Notes under the pieces: model-generated
The model's database searches: none
The model's input: only the letters and a program-made list of their open reading frames with translations
Told to the model about the DNA's origin: nothing
Part shown: piece by piece, positions 14,061-22,342 of the stretch
Position numbering within the stretch: the stretch's first letter is position 1
Layout: each line of letters starts with the position of its first letter
Program-made: the position numbers and the translations under genes
DNA from: Flavobacteriales bacterium UBA1995
GTDB lineage: Bacteria; Bacteroidota; Bacteroidia; Flavobacteriales_D; Sanyastnellaceae
Direction of reading: 5' to 3'
Assembly: GCA_002336475.1 (NCBI GenBank)
Contig: DDCX01000084.1
Span: 270-22,611 of the forward strand
DNA length: 22,342 nucleotides

Positions 14061-15098
14061 ATGGCTAGAAAATTTGACATGCGCCCAGATATCGTACAAC
14101 ATTCCGCCCAACGGATTCTCGTTCTTGACGGAGCGATGGGCACCATGATCCAGCGTCATGCGCTCGGGGAGGCGGACTTCAGGGGAGACCGCTTTGCTGA
14201 ACACCCCTCTCCCCTCAAAGGCAACAACGACCTGTTGGCCCTGACCCGCCCTGATATTTTGCGCGGCATACACGATGAATACTTCGAAGCAGGTGCAGAC
14301 ATCGCAGAAACCAACACGTTCAGTTCTACCACCATTGCGCAAGCAGACTACGGCTTGGAATCTGCGGTATGGGACTTGAACGTCGCCTCTGCAGAAATAG
14401 CCCGGGCATCTGCCGATGCTTGGACCGAAAAAACACCAAATCAACCGCGCTTTGTAGCCGGATCAGTGGGCCCTACCAACCGCACTGCCAGCATCAGTCC
14501 TGACGTCAATGACCCCGGCTATAGGGCCGTCACATTTGGCGAATTGGTAGAGGCCTATCGCACTCAAATGGAAGCGCTCATGGTGGGCGGTGTAGACACC
14601 TTGTTGATCGAAACCGTGTTTGACACGCTCAACGCTAAAGCGGCACTGTTTGCAGCAGAAGAGGCATTTGACCGTCAAGGGCGGAAGGTTCCCATCATGG
14701 TGAGTGGAACCATTACCGATGCTTCCGGACGCACTTTGAGCGGACAAACTGCGGAAGCTTTCTGGGTCTCTATGAGCCATGCACCCTTGTTTTCCATTGG
14801 CCTCAATTGCGCACTCGGAGCAGAACAACTCACCCCCTATCTCGAAGCCCTTTCTGCCCATGCCGATTGTGGCATCTCAGCCCACCCCAATGCTGGCCTG
14901 CCCAATGAAATGGGAGAGTACGAGCAAGGACCTGATGCCATGGCCGCCCAGCTCAAGGCCTTTCTGGACAAAGGCTTGGTCAACATTCTGGGGGGATGCT
15001 GCGGCACTACACCAGCGCACATCAAGGCCATTGCCTCACTAGTGCGCGGCAGAAGCCCACGTCCCCTGCCATCGCACCCCGTAAAAGCTTCTTCATGA
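14061..15098 (+). CDS. metH: Homocysteine S-methyltransferase module of split methionine synthase
   Basis: 345-aa protein matching only the N-terminal homocysteine-binding domain of Met[15 protein letters not shown] (18-31) opens the barrel. The zinc ligands that activate homocysteine are visible as GLNC (Cys250) and GGCCGTTP (Cys313, Cys314). It cannot work alone: methyl transfer needs the folate and cobalamin modules encoded by the next gene. The tail [15 protein letters not shown] corresponds to the linker after this domain in one-piece MetH. An in-frame ATG at 14079 (MRPDIVQHS) is a possible alternative start; the one chosen is closest to the riboswitch. It is first in the riboswitch-controlled operon and ends in an ATGA overlap. 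Confidence 0.94.
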   Translation: MARKFDMRPDIVQHSAQRILVLDGAMGTMIQRHALGEADFRGDRFAEHPSPLKGNNDLLALTRPDILRGIHDEYFEAGADIAETNTFSSTTIAQADYGLESAVWDLNVASAEIARASADAWTEKTPNQPRFVAGSVGPTNRTASISPDVNDPGYRAVTFGELVEAYRTQMEALMVGGVDTLLIETVFDTLNAKAALFAAEEAFDRQGRKVPIMVSGTITDASGRTLSGQTAEAFWVSMSHAPLFSIGLNCALGAEQLTPYLEALSAHADCGISAHPNAGLPNEMGEYEQGPDAMAAQLKAFLDKGLVNILGGCCGTTPAHIKAIASLVRGRSPRPLPSHPVKASS

Positions 15099-17785
15099 GC
15101 CGTCAGCGCCCCCTATTGTCCCTGTCTGGACTGGAGCCCTTGTGGGTCACCGCCGAGTCGAACTTCGTCAATGTCGGAGAACGTACCAATGTCACAGGCA
15201 GCAGGAAATTCTTGCGCCTGATTCGAGAAGAGCGTTTCGAAGAAGCCGTAGAGGTCGCCCGGGAACAAGTGGAAGGAGGCGCCCAGATCCTGGATGTCAA
15301 CATGGATGAAGGCATGCTGGACTCCGCGGCTTACATGCAACGCTTTTTGAACCTCATTGCGGCAGAGCCCGACATCGCTCGGATTCCCGTGATGATCGAC
15401 AGCTCAAAATGGGAGGTCATCGAGGCAGGGTTGCAATGCGTTCAGGGCAAAGGGGTCGTGAATTCTATCAGCCTCAAAGAGGGTGAATCCGAATTCCTGC
15501 GACAGGCAGGCAAAGTCCGCAAATACGGAGCAGCCGTCATTGTTATGGCTTTTGACGAACAAGGTCAAGCAGACAATTACCCCCGGCGCATTTCCATTTG
15601 TGAGCGTGCTTATCGCCTGCTTGTAGACCAAGGTGGATGGGACCCCCGTGACATCATTTTCGACCCCAACATCTTCCCTGTCGCCACAGGTATGGAGGAG
15701 CACCGCCGCAATGCGCTCGACTTTTTCGCAGCCACAAAATGGATCCGGCAAAACCTCCCCGGTGCCCATGTCAGCGGAGGTGTATCCAATGTCAGCTTCA
15801 GTTTTCGCGGCAACCCAGTAGTGCGCGAAGCAATGCACAGTGCATTCCTATTTCACGCAATCAAAGCAGGGATGGATATGGGCATCGTAAATCCCACCAT
15901 GCTCACGGTGTACGACGACATCCCTTCCGCATTACTTCTGCGGGTCGAGGATGTACTGCTCGACCGCCGCGATGATGCCACCGAACGGCTCATCGACTTT
16001 GCCGAAGGCTTAAAAGGACAAACCGGAACTGTCGCCAAAAAAGACGACGCCTGGCGCAACAAGCCCGTAGAAGAACGCATCGGACATGCGCTGGTCAAGG
16101 GCATTGCAGAACACATCGAATCCGATGTAGAAGAGATTTTCCATCAAATAGGGTCTCCCCTCAAGGTCATCGAAGGGCCGCTCATGGATGGCATGAACGT
16201 CGTCGGCGACCTGTTCGGTGCTGGCAAGATGTTTCTGCCACAAGTGGTAAAGAGTGCCCGCGTCATGAAAAAGGCTGTGGGCTGGTTAACCCCCCACCTC
16301 GAAGCCGCCTCGGAAGGGGTGCGCCAAAAAGCGGGGAAAGTGCTGTTGGCTACTGTAAAAGGGGACGTTCACGACATCGGCAAAAACATCGTCGGTGTGG
16401 TGCTCGGTTGCAACGATTACGAAGTGATTGACCTCGGGGTCATGATCCCCAAAGAGAAAATATTGGACGCCGCTATAGAACATGACGTAGACGTCATTGG
16501 CCTCAGCGGGCTCATTACTCCCTCGCTGGATGAGATGGTGGATGTGGCACTTGAAATGGAGGCACGCGGCATCCAACTTCCTCTGCTGATCGGCGGGGCC
16601 ACCACATCTAAGGTGCATACCGCGGTCAAAATTGCCCCCCAGTGCTCAGCTGCAGTGGTGCATGTCAACGATGCATCGAGGGCTGTTCCTGTGGTGGGAC
16701 AACTGCTTGGCAAAGAATCCAAGACAGGTTTTATCCGTGGCGTCGCCGAAGACCAACAAAAAGTCAGGACCAATTACGCGAAAGACCGACAGCGCAAAAC
16801 CCTCTTGCCCCTCTCAGAAGCCAGGCGCAAAGCCGCCGCGGCTTCCGAAAACAGGGCGTTTGATACGTCCCATTGTTCACGGCCTCAAACTGCGGGAAAT
16901 CAAGTGCTCAAAGACATCACGATTGCCGACCTCAGGCCTGTTATCGATTGGGCACCGTTCTTCCGCAGTTGGGGACTGCACGGCAAATATCCCGACCTGC
17001 TCGACGATGCTGTCATTGGAGAGGAGGCCCGAAAACTCAAGGTCGACGCTGAGGCCATGTTGGACCGCATGGAGGCTGAAAAAGCCGTGCGGTGTCAAGC
17101 GGTTTTCGGAATATTTCCAGCAGGGCGTCAAGGGGATGATGTGGTACTCAATGGTGGCGAGACCCACCTTCATTTTTTGCGCCAGCAAAGTCCACACGGA
17201 CAGGCTTCTCTGGCCGATTTCATTGCACCTATCGGCACCCCAGGCTTGGGTACAGACCACATTGGCCTGTTCTGCGTAACCGCCGGACACGGGCTCGAAG
17301 AATGGTGCGCACCATTCCGCGACGACGACGACGATTACAGCGAAATCATGGCGAAGTCGCTGGCAGACCGGCTTGCTGAGGCCTCTGCAGAGTGGTTACA
17401 TCGGGAAGTACGAATTCAACATTGGGGCTATGCCCAAGACGAAGCACTGGACAATGCAGCCCTCATCGCTGAGAAATACAGGGGAATCCGTCCTGCTCCA
17501 GGTTACCCGGCATGTCCTGACCACCAAGAAAAAAATACCATCTGGGAACTCCTTGAAGTAGAAGAAAACATCGGTGTAAGCCTGACAGAGAGCCTCGCCA
17601 TGTGGCCAGCATCCAGCGTATCTGGGTACTATTTCGCCCATCCTGATGCCCAATATTTCGGTTTAGGCAAAATCCTTCCTGACCAATTGGAAGACTATGC
17701 CAATCGGCGAGGACAACCCCACGACGAAACAGCACGTTGGCTTTCACCGGTTCTTCTCGATCGACCTGACACCCCATTGCAATGA
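15095..17785 (+). CDS. metH: Methionine synthase, folate-, cobalamin- and SAM-binding modules
   Basis: 896-aa protein supplying the remaining domains of cobalamin-dependent methionine synthase. In order: pterin-binding barrel (about 20-300; [34 protein letters not shown]), B12 cap helices (about 320-405), the B12 domain with the axial-ligand motif DVHDIGKN (424-431, His426) and GLSGLITPS, then the reactivation domain (about 605-890) with [12 protein letters not shown] (799-810). A run of five aspartates (743-747) lies in a loop of the last domain. The frame opens further upstream at 14996, but the ATG at 15095 overlaps the previous stop as ATGA and starts just before SGLEPL, the conserved start of the folate module. 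It needs vitamin B12; no cobalamin riboswitch is seen. Confidence 0.96.
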   Translation: MSRQRPLLSLSGLEPLWVTAESNFVNVGERTNVTGSRKFLRLIREERFEEAVEVAREQVEGGAQILDVNMDEGMLDSAAYMQRFLNLIAAEPDIARIPVMIDSSKWEVIEAGLQCVQGKGVVNSISLKEGESEFLRQAGKVRKYGAAVIVMAFDEQGQADNYPRRISICERAYRLLVDQGGWDPRDIIFDPNIFPVATGMEEHRRNALDFFAATKWIRQNLPGAHVSGGVSNVSFSFRGNPVVREAMHSAFLFHAIKAGMDMGIVNPTMLTVYDDIPSALLLRVEDVLLDRRDDATERLIDFAEGLKGQTGTVAKKDDAWRNKPVEERIGHALVKGIAEHIESDVEEIFHQIGSPLKVIEGPLMDGMNVVGDLFGAGKMFLPQVVKSARVMKKAVGWLTPHLEAASEGVRQKAGKVLLATVKGDVHDIGKNIVGVVLGCNDYEVIDLGVMIPKEKILDAAIEHDVDVIGLSGLITPSLDEMVDVALEMEARGIQLPLLIGGATTSKVHTAVKIAPQCSAAVVHVNDASRAVPVVGQLLGKESKTGFIRGVAEDQQKVRTNYAKDRQRKTLLPLSEARRKAAAASENRAFDTSHCSRPQTAGNQVLKDITIADLRPVIDWAPFFRSWGLHGKYPDLLDDAVIGEEARKLKVDAEAMLDRMEAEKAVRCQAVFGIFPAGRQGDDVVLNGGETHLHFLRQQSPHGQASLADFIAPIGTPGLGTDHIGLFCVTAGHGLEEWCAPFRDDDDDYSEIMAKSLADRLAEASAEWLHREVRIQHWGYAQDEALDNAALIAEKYRGIRPAPGYPACPDHQEKNTIWELLEVEENIGVSLTESLAMWPASSVSGYYFAHPDAQYFGLGKILPDQLEDYANRRGQPHDETARWLSPVLLDRPDTPLQ

Positions 17786-18750
17786 CCATTTCAGAGATTC
17801 TTGCCCAGCCCGAACACAGTCGGTTCAGCCTCGAATTGCTCCCTCCCCTCAAAGGGCAGCACATCGACTCGATCTACCGCGCCATGGACGCTCTGTCGGC
17901 GTTCGAACCGGCCTTTGTAGACGTCACATACCACCGGGAAGAATATGTGTACCGCGAAGTCGGCCCCGGCCTGCTGCAAAAACGCACTGTGCGAAAACGT
18001 CCCGGAACAGTGGGCATATGTGCCGCGCTGATGAACCGGTATGACGTGGAAACTGTGCCCCATATCATCTGTGGCGGTTTTTCAGTCGAAGAGACAGAGA
18101 ATGCCCTGATCGACTTAGACTTCGTTGGTGTGCGAAACGTACTTGCCTTGCGCGGCGACGCTATTCGAAGCGAAGGCCGGTTCAAAGCTGAGGCCGACGG
18201 ACACGCCTTCGCCATTGACCTTGTCGACCAAATTGTAGACTTGAACAAAGGCATCTATTTGGATCCAGACCTCAAGAATACCATGGCAACCGACTTCTGT
18301 ATTGGGGTGGCCGGATACCCAGAAAAACATTTCGAAGCCCCCAACCCAGACAGCGACCTCAGGTGGCTGAAAAAGAAAGTTGAACATGGTGCCGAGTACA
18401 TCATCACGCAGATGTTTTTCGACAACAAACGGTACTTTGATTTTGTGAACCGGTGCCGCGCCGAAGGCATTGACGTCCCCATTATTCCAGGAATCAAACC
18501 ATTGACCACGGCCAGCCAACTTCACATCCTGCCTCAGGTTTTTCACGTCGATTTACCAGAGGCTTTGGTGCAGTCTGTAGAAGCAGCAAAAACCCGGGAC
18601 CAAGTCAAGAAAGCGGGCATGGATTGGTGCACACAACAGGCAGAAGAGCTCCTCGAACAAGGAGTGCCCACCTTGCATTTTTACACCATGGGCAAAGCCA
18701 TGCCCACACAAGAAATTGCCAGGCGGGTTTTCGGCCATGTCAAGGCCTGA
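17782..18750 (+). CDS. metF: 5,10-methylenetetrahydrofolate reductase
   Basis: FAD-dependent reductase that converts 5,10-methylene-THF to 5-methyl-THF, the methyl donor for MetH. The 322-aa protein is slightly longer than the E. coli enzyme. The catalytic Glu is in FSLELLPP (Glu18) and the folate/FAD-contacting Asp is in LALRGD (Asp126). [21 protein letters not shown] and PIIPGIKPL follow in the usual order. It overlaps metH by 4 nt (ATGA at 17782-17785), so all three genes are translationally linked and share the riboswitch. The 132 nt after it contain no convincing terminator, only short GTGG/CCAC-type stems. Confidence 0.96.
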   Translation: MTISEILAQPEHSRFSLELLPPLKGQHIDSIYRAMDALSAFEPAFVDVTYHREEYVYREVGPGLLQKRTVRKRPGTVGICAALMNRYDVETVPHIICGGFSVEETENALIDLDFVGVRNVLALRGDAIRSEGRFKAEADGHAFAIDLVDQIVDLNKGIYLDPDLKNTMATDFCIGVAGYPEKHFEAPNPDSDLRWLKKKVEHGAEYIITQMFFDNKRYFDFVNRCRAEGIDVPIIPGIKPLTTASQLHILPQVFHVDLPEALVQSVEAAKTRDQVKKAGMDWCTQQAEELLEQGVPTLHFYTMGKAMPTQEIARRVFGHVKA

Positions 18751-18882
18751 CTGACCTTTCGGTATAGGACAGTGGAGCACCACCACCAAGGACGGACTTT
18801 TCCTACACCGTGAAAGGGCTCAAATTCAGGTCTTTTCGGGCGAGAAATTTCGATATTCAGCTGTCTTTGCCTTGCTCTTGTC

Positions 18883-20967
18883 ATGAACCTTCATCCACTT
18901 AGCCGCGGTACACAATCAAGACGAGATGTCTTGCGGCTAGATGCGTTGGCCATTCTCAAGGATTTAACCGGAGACCTTGTTGGAATTGAAGACGTGGACA
19001 ATCTGCTGTGGTCCATTGCAGAGCGAACCATCAGCAAATTGGGTTGGTGCGACTGCGTGATTTATTTGCTGGATCCCAAAAGCAATGTGCTCATACAGAA
19101 AGCAGCCTTTGGACCGAAGAGTATCGATTACAAGTCCATCTTCAAACCCATTAGCATACCCGTAGGCTTAGGTGTAGTAGGCAAAGTGGCCAGCACTGGA
19201 AAAGCCTTACGCGTGAAGAATACTTCCGCCATTTTAGATTACATAGAAGACGATGCTGTTCGTCTGTCTGAACTTGCCGTTCCTATTCTATGGGGAGATC
19301 AAGTGCTTGGCGTCATTGACAGTGAGCACCCTGAAAGCGACTTTTATCAGGAAGAAGACCAACTCATTCTAGAAACGCTGGCTGGCATTACCGCTACAAA
19401 AATTCAAAATGCAAAGAGTGTTCAGGCCTCTCATGACCTTGCATTGTTCTATGAATGCAACCCCAACCCCGTCCTTCAAATAGACAGCGAAAGAACCATC
19501 ACCTACATCAACGATTCAGCTAAACGTTGTTTTAACCAAAGCCTGACCAAAGGTGGCACTTTGAATCAGCCTGGACTGAGCAAAGCCTTGGATCAGGCAG
19601 TCCACTCAGGAAAGGCAACCTGGCGTTGTCGTGCACTCAATTCCGATTCCGAGAACTCCGAGCGGACAGGAGAATTCAGCATTGTACATCTCCCCTCGGG
19701 ACTGTTCAACCTCTACGGAAGCGACATCTCGCATTTTCTAACGCTACAAAAAGCAGCAGAGGCAGCAACCGAGGCCAAGTCCCGGTTCCTCTCAGTAATG
19801 AGTCATGAAATCCGCACTCCACTGAATGCCATCCTCGGACTTACAGACCTCCTCATTCAATCTCACTCCTCGAGAGATGAACAACTCCGGCACCTCGCTT
19901 ACATGGAGTTTTCAGGTCGCCACCTCCTCAGTCTGGTCAATGACATCCTAGACCTCGAGAAAATGGCCTCAGGAAAGGCCCAGAGTTCTCCGAGCAGACT
20001 CAACCTCCGCGAATACGCGGCAAGCATTATCCATTCATTCGAAAACCGGGCAAAAAATGTAGGGCTCGAACTCAGTCTAGAGATTGCTCAACATTGCCCA
20101 GAAAAAATCTGTGCTGACGCAAAATGGTTGACTCAAATCCTGAACAATCTCATCAGCAATGCCATTAAGTACACAGAAGAAGGATCCGTCTATCTGGGTA
20201 TTTCTATCGTTGAAAACACCCCCGCGGCAGAAGACGCAACATCCGAACAGCTCGTCCGATTTGCAGTGACCGATACGGGGCACGGTATAGCTCAAAACGA
20301 GCTGCAGCGCATCCTGGAACCCTTTGAGCAAATCAACAATACCTCTCAAATTGAAGGGACAGGGTTAGGACTGGCCATTGTTCAAGGCATTGTACAACAA
20401 ATGTCTGGGGAGCTGTCCATCAAGAGCAAACTGGGCGTTGGATCAACCTTTACTGTAGACTTGCCGTTGACATTGACCGAAGACCCCGAGCCATCGGCTT
20501 ATTCACCCCCTTCACACGTAACTACTGCCGCTCTAGGCTCGGACCAAATGCCCAACGAGAAAGCACAAGACAAGCCACCGTGCACTGTCCTACTTGCCGA
20601 TGACAACGAACTCAACCGGTTCGTAGCCAACAAGCTCTTGAAGCGGTGGGGCTACAACGTCTTAGAAGCTGTAAACGGTGCCGATGCTGTCCAGTTGTGG
20701 AATGAAAAAAATCCCACCCTGATATTAATGGACATTCAAATGCCCGTCATGGATGGAATAGCAGCAGCGCTGCAAATCCGCAACGAAGAGCAAGAGAAGG
20801 GACTTCCCAGAACTCCCATCATCGCTTTGACAGCAGATGCTGAGCAACAGACCTACGAAAAGATTCAAAGTGTGGGAATGGACAACCGGATTGTCAAGCC
20901 GTTTGACCCTGTCACCTTACGCGATCTAATTGACCGGACTGTGGCTTCTTCAGCGAAGCCAACCTAA
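18883..20967 (+). CDS. Hybrid histidine kinase: GAF - PAS-like - HisKA/HATPase - receiver
   Basis: 694-aa cytoplasmic sensor with no membrane segment. A GAF domain spans about 22-176, then a degenerate PAS-like segment (about 185-290, NPNPVLQIDSERTITYIND), a short helix, HisKA with SHEIRTPLNAILG (phospho-His308), N-box NNLISNAIKYT (421-431), DTGHG (464-468), GTGLGLAIV (492-500), a Ser/Pro-rich linker and a receiver (568-685). In the receiver, acidic DD (573-574), phospho-Asp617, Thr650 and Lys672 are all present. There is no output domain, so signalling must go to a separate protein or phosphotransfer partner. Its ligand is unknown. It is probably a separate transcript from metF; TGTCTTTG at 18862 is a weak -7 candidate. 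It converges on der with one base between stops. Confidence 0.9.
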   Translation: MNLHPLSRGTQSRRDVLRLDALAILKDLTGDLVGIEDVDNLLWSIAERTISKLGWCDCVIYLLDPKSNVLIQKAAFGPKSIDYKSIFKPISIPVGLGVVGKVASTGKALRVKNTSAILDYIEDDAVRLSELAVPILWGDQVLGVIDSEHPESDFYQEEDQLILETLAGITATKIQNAKSVQASHDLALFYECNPNPVLQIDSERTITYINDSAKRCFNQSLTKGGTLNQPGLSKALDQAVHSGKATWRCRALNSDSENSERTGEFSIVHLPSGLFNLYGSDISHFLTLQKAAEAATEAKSRFLSVMSHEIRTPLNAILGLTDLLIQSHSSRDEQLRHLAYMEFSGRHLLSLVNDILDLEKMASGKAQSSPSRLNLREYAASIIHSFENRAKNVGLELSLEIAQHCPEKICADAKWLTQILNNLISNAIKYTEEGSVYLGISIVENTPAAEDATSEQLVRFAVTDTGHGIAQNELQRILEPFEQINNTSQIEGTGLGLAIVQGIVQQMSGELSIKSKLGVGSTFTVDLPLTLTEDPEPSAYSPPSHVTTAALGSDQMPNEKAQDKPPCTVLLADDNELNRFVANKLLKRWGYNVLEAVNGADAVQLWNEKNPTLILMDIQMPVMDGIAAALQIRNEEQEKGLPRTPIIALTADAEQQTYEKIQSVGMDNRIVKPFDPVTLRDLIDRTVASSAKPT

Positions 20968-20968
20968 T

Positions 20969-22276
20969 TTATTTCTTGCGGAAGAAGAGCCGAATCGGCA
21001 CCCCGCTAAAATCATAACGCTCACGGATTCGGTTCTCCACGAACCGCTTGTAAGGCTCCTTGATGTATTGCGGCAGGTTACAATAGAAGGCAAAAGTGGG
21101 CACCTGCGAGGGGAGCTGCGTGATGTACTTAATGCTCACGCTTTTACCCTTGTATATCGGTGGCGGCTGGTCCTTTACAATGGGCAAGAACACCTCATTT
21201 AATTCTGACGTTGACACCTTCAGCTTGCGTTGATTATAAACATGCAAGGCCGTTTCCAATGCCTTGAATACGCGCTGCTTCGTGAGGTTAGATGTGAACA
21301 CCACAGGAACATCTGAGAAGGGCGCCATTTTCTCCTCCAACTTGGCCCGATAGGCGTTCATGGTGTGCTCGTCCTTTTCGACCAAGTCCCACTTGTTGAC
21401 GACAACAACCGCGCCCCGGTAACTGTCCAATACATGCCAGAAGATGTGCTGGTCTTGTTTTTCCATGCCCTGACTGGCATCCAACAACAACAAACACACA
21501 TCACTCTGATCAATGGCCTTGATCGTGCGGACCGTGCTGTAGAACTCCAAACTGTCATCCACCTTCCTGCGCTTCCGCATTCCGGCCGTATCGACGATTT
21601 CAAAATCGAAACCAAAGGCATTGTAATGGGTGTGCACACTGTCGCGTGTCGTACCCGCGATATCGGTTACAATATTCCGCTCCTCTCCAAGCAGCGTATT
21701 GATCAAGGTGCTCTTTCCAACATTCGGTCGACCCACCACTGAAAGCCTGGGCAAACCCAAATCATCAGGCTCCTCTCTCACCGGCAAGAGTTTCATCAAC
21801 TCATCGAGCAGGTCACCTGTACCGTATCCATTGTTGGCACTGATTCCATGCAGCACGTCTCCCAGTCCCAGACCATAAAATTCTGCAGTGAGGTATTCCT
21901 GGACCCCAGTATCAATCTTATTGACGATCAACATGACCGGCTTTCCACTCTTGCGCACCATTTGGACAATTTCCAAGTCCAAATCCGTGATGCCTGTTTG
22001 AGCATCAACCAAGAACATGATGACGCCCGCCTCCTCCATGCTGATCTCAACCTGATCGCGAATCACCTTTTCAAAAACGTCATCCGTTCCTGTCGCATAG
22101 CCTCCAGTATCAATCACTGTAAACACGCGCCCCCCCCATTCAGCCTTGCCATACTTCCGATCTCGCGTAGTACCAGCTGTAGAATCCGTAATGGCGTCTC
22201 TCGTCTCAGTAAGACGATTGAACAAGGTCGATTTACCTACGTTAGGCCGACCAATTATAGTAACAAGATCTTTCAT
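20969..22276 (-). CDS. der: Ribosome biogenesis GTPase Der (EngA), two G domains
   Basis: Essential GTPase for 50S subunit assembly. From the ATG at 22276 (435 aa), the first G domain has GRPNVGKS (9-16), DTGG (56-59) and NKID (119-122). The second has GRPNVGKS (182-189), DTAG (229-232) and NKWD (294-297). A KH-like C-terminal domain follows to RLFFRKK. The frame stays open to a TTG at 22312, but the ATG is the natural start, sitting right before the first G1 loop. Its terminal codon faces that of the hybrid kinase. era, often a der neighbour in this phylum, is at the opposite end of the window. Confidence 0.97.
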   Translation of the reverse strand: MKDLVTIIGRPNVGKSTLFNRLTETRDAITDSTAGTTRDRKYGKAEWGGRVFTVIDTGGYATGTDDVFEKVIRDQVEISMEEAGVIMFLVDAQTGITDLDLEIVQMVRKSGKPVMLIVNKIDTGVQEYLTAEFYGLGLGDVLHGISANNGYGTGDLLDELMKLLPVREEPDDLGLPRLSVVGRPNVGKSTLINTLLGEERNIVTDIAGTTRDSVHTHYNAFGFDFEIVDTAGMRKRRKVDDSLEFYSTVRTIKAIDQSDVCLLLLDASQGMEKQDQHIFWHVLDSYRGAVVVVNKWDLVEKDEHTMNAYRAKLEEKMAPFSDVPVVFTSNLTKQRVFKALETALHVYNQRKLKVSTSELNEVFLPIVKDQPPPIYKGKSVSIKYITQLPSQVPTFAFYCNLPQYIKEPYKRFVENRIRERYDFSGVPIRLFFRKK

Positions 22277-22320
22277 GTCCTGTATGATGTTCGTACAAGC
22301 AACTGCCCGCAAAATTGGGC

Positions 22321-22342
22321 AAAAAAAAGGGGCCCCCGAAGG
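22321..22342 (-). terminator. 3' half of an intrinsic terminator, cut by the window edge
   Basis: On the minus strand the edge reads CCTTCGGGGGCCCC followed by eight T. This has the look of a hairpin with a C-UUCG-G loop and a GC-rich right arm before a U-tract. The left arm would lie beyond the right edge. It would end transcription of a minus-strand gene located upstream of der, outside the window. Confidence 0.6.

Noticed and set aside
14996..15094. N-terminal extension of the larger MetH protein by 33 residues
   Set aside because: It would lie inside the end of the preceding gene and has an unrelated composition; the ATG at 15095 in the ATGA overlap starts right before the conserved folate module.
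15080..15110. Frameshift or sequencing error splitting metH
   Set aside because: The split falls in a natural linker, uses a clean ATGA junction as metF does, and split MetH is common in this phylum.
18751..18882. Small gene or terminator after metF
   Set aside because: There is no sizeable open frame with a good start; the short GTGG/CCAC and GGCC stems have no T-run after them.
112..22276. Separation of era and der as evidence of rearrangement
   Set aside because: They are often neighbours in related genomes, but gene order varies and nothing between them shows breakpoints or mobile sequence.

Overview
The window looks like a chromosomal housekeeping stretch from a member of the Bacteroidota, probably Flavobacteriales. 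Three things point there: a perfect TAnnTTTG-type -7 promoter element ahead of the methionine genes, a queuine tRNA-ribosyltransferase that lacks the zinc cysteines of the proteobacterial enzyme, and gene families typical of that phylum (a secreted 'LLNYRGGSF' family protein, NrtR-like and WYL regulators, split MetH). I see no insertion sequence, integrase, CRISPR array or phage gene.

Layout. The left edge carries the 5' part of an initiator tRNA-Met (minus). era and ispE follow as an overlapping plus-strand pair, converging on a minus-strand tgt-lptG operon. A DUF554 membrane protein and a WYL-domain regulator form a plus-strand pair with a 3-nt gap. About 970 nt with no recognisable family comes next; it holds two small ATGA-coupled ORFs and two hairpins. 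A SiaB-type histidine-kinase-like protein follows, converging on a secreted protein of unknown function and dnaB (both minus). A putative lipoprotein and an NrtR-like NUDIX/winged-helix regulator with a degraded NUDIX box (plus) lead to metK (minus).

The best-supported regulatory unit is the methionine/one-carbon operon at 13.9-18.75 kb. A promoter sits immediately ahead of a complete SAM-I (S-box) riboswitch. It is followed by a homocysteine methyltransferase module, the rest of cobalamin-dependent methionine synthase, and metF, each joined to the next by a 4-nt ATGA overlap. MetF makes 5-methyl-THF, the two MetH pieces use it to methylate homocysteine, and MetK, encoded divergently from the same intergenic region, turns methionine into SAM, the riboswitch ligand. 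The leader has no U-run terminator. It has a GCAA-capped hairpin and an 8-nt segment next to the start codon that is perfectly complementary to the aptamer's J1/2 region. A GAF/hybrid histidine kinase and der, convergent with one base between them, close the window; the 3' half of a UUCG-type intrinsic terminator lies on the right edge.

Most of the window is conventional. The items that most deserve a second look are the riboswitch expression platform, the unknown coupled ORF pair upstream of siaB, the unknown secreted protein, and the very tight convergent gene ends, one of them a 12-bp palindrome carrying both stop codons.
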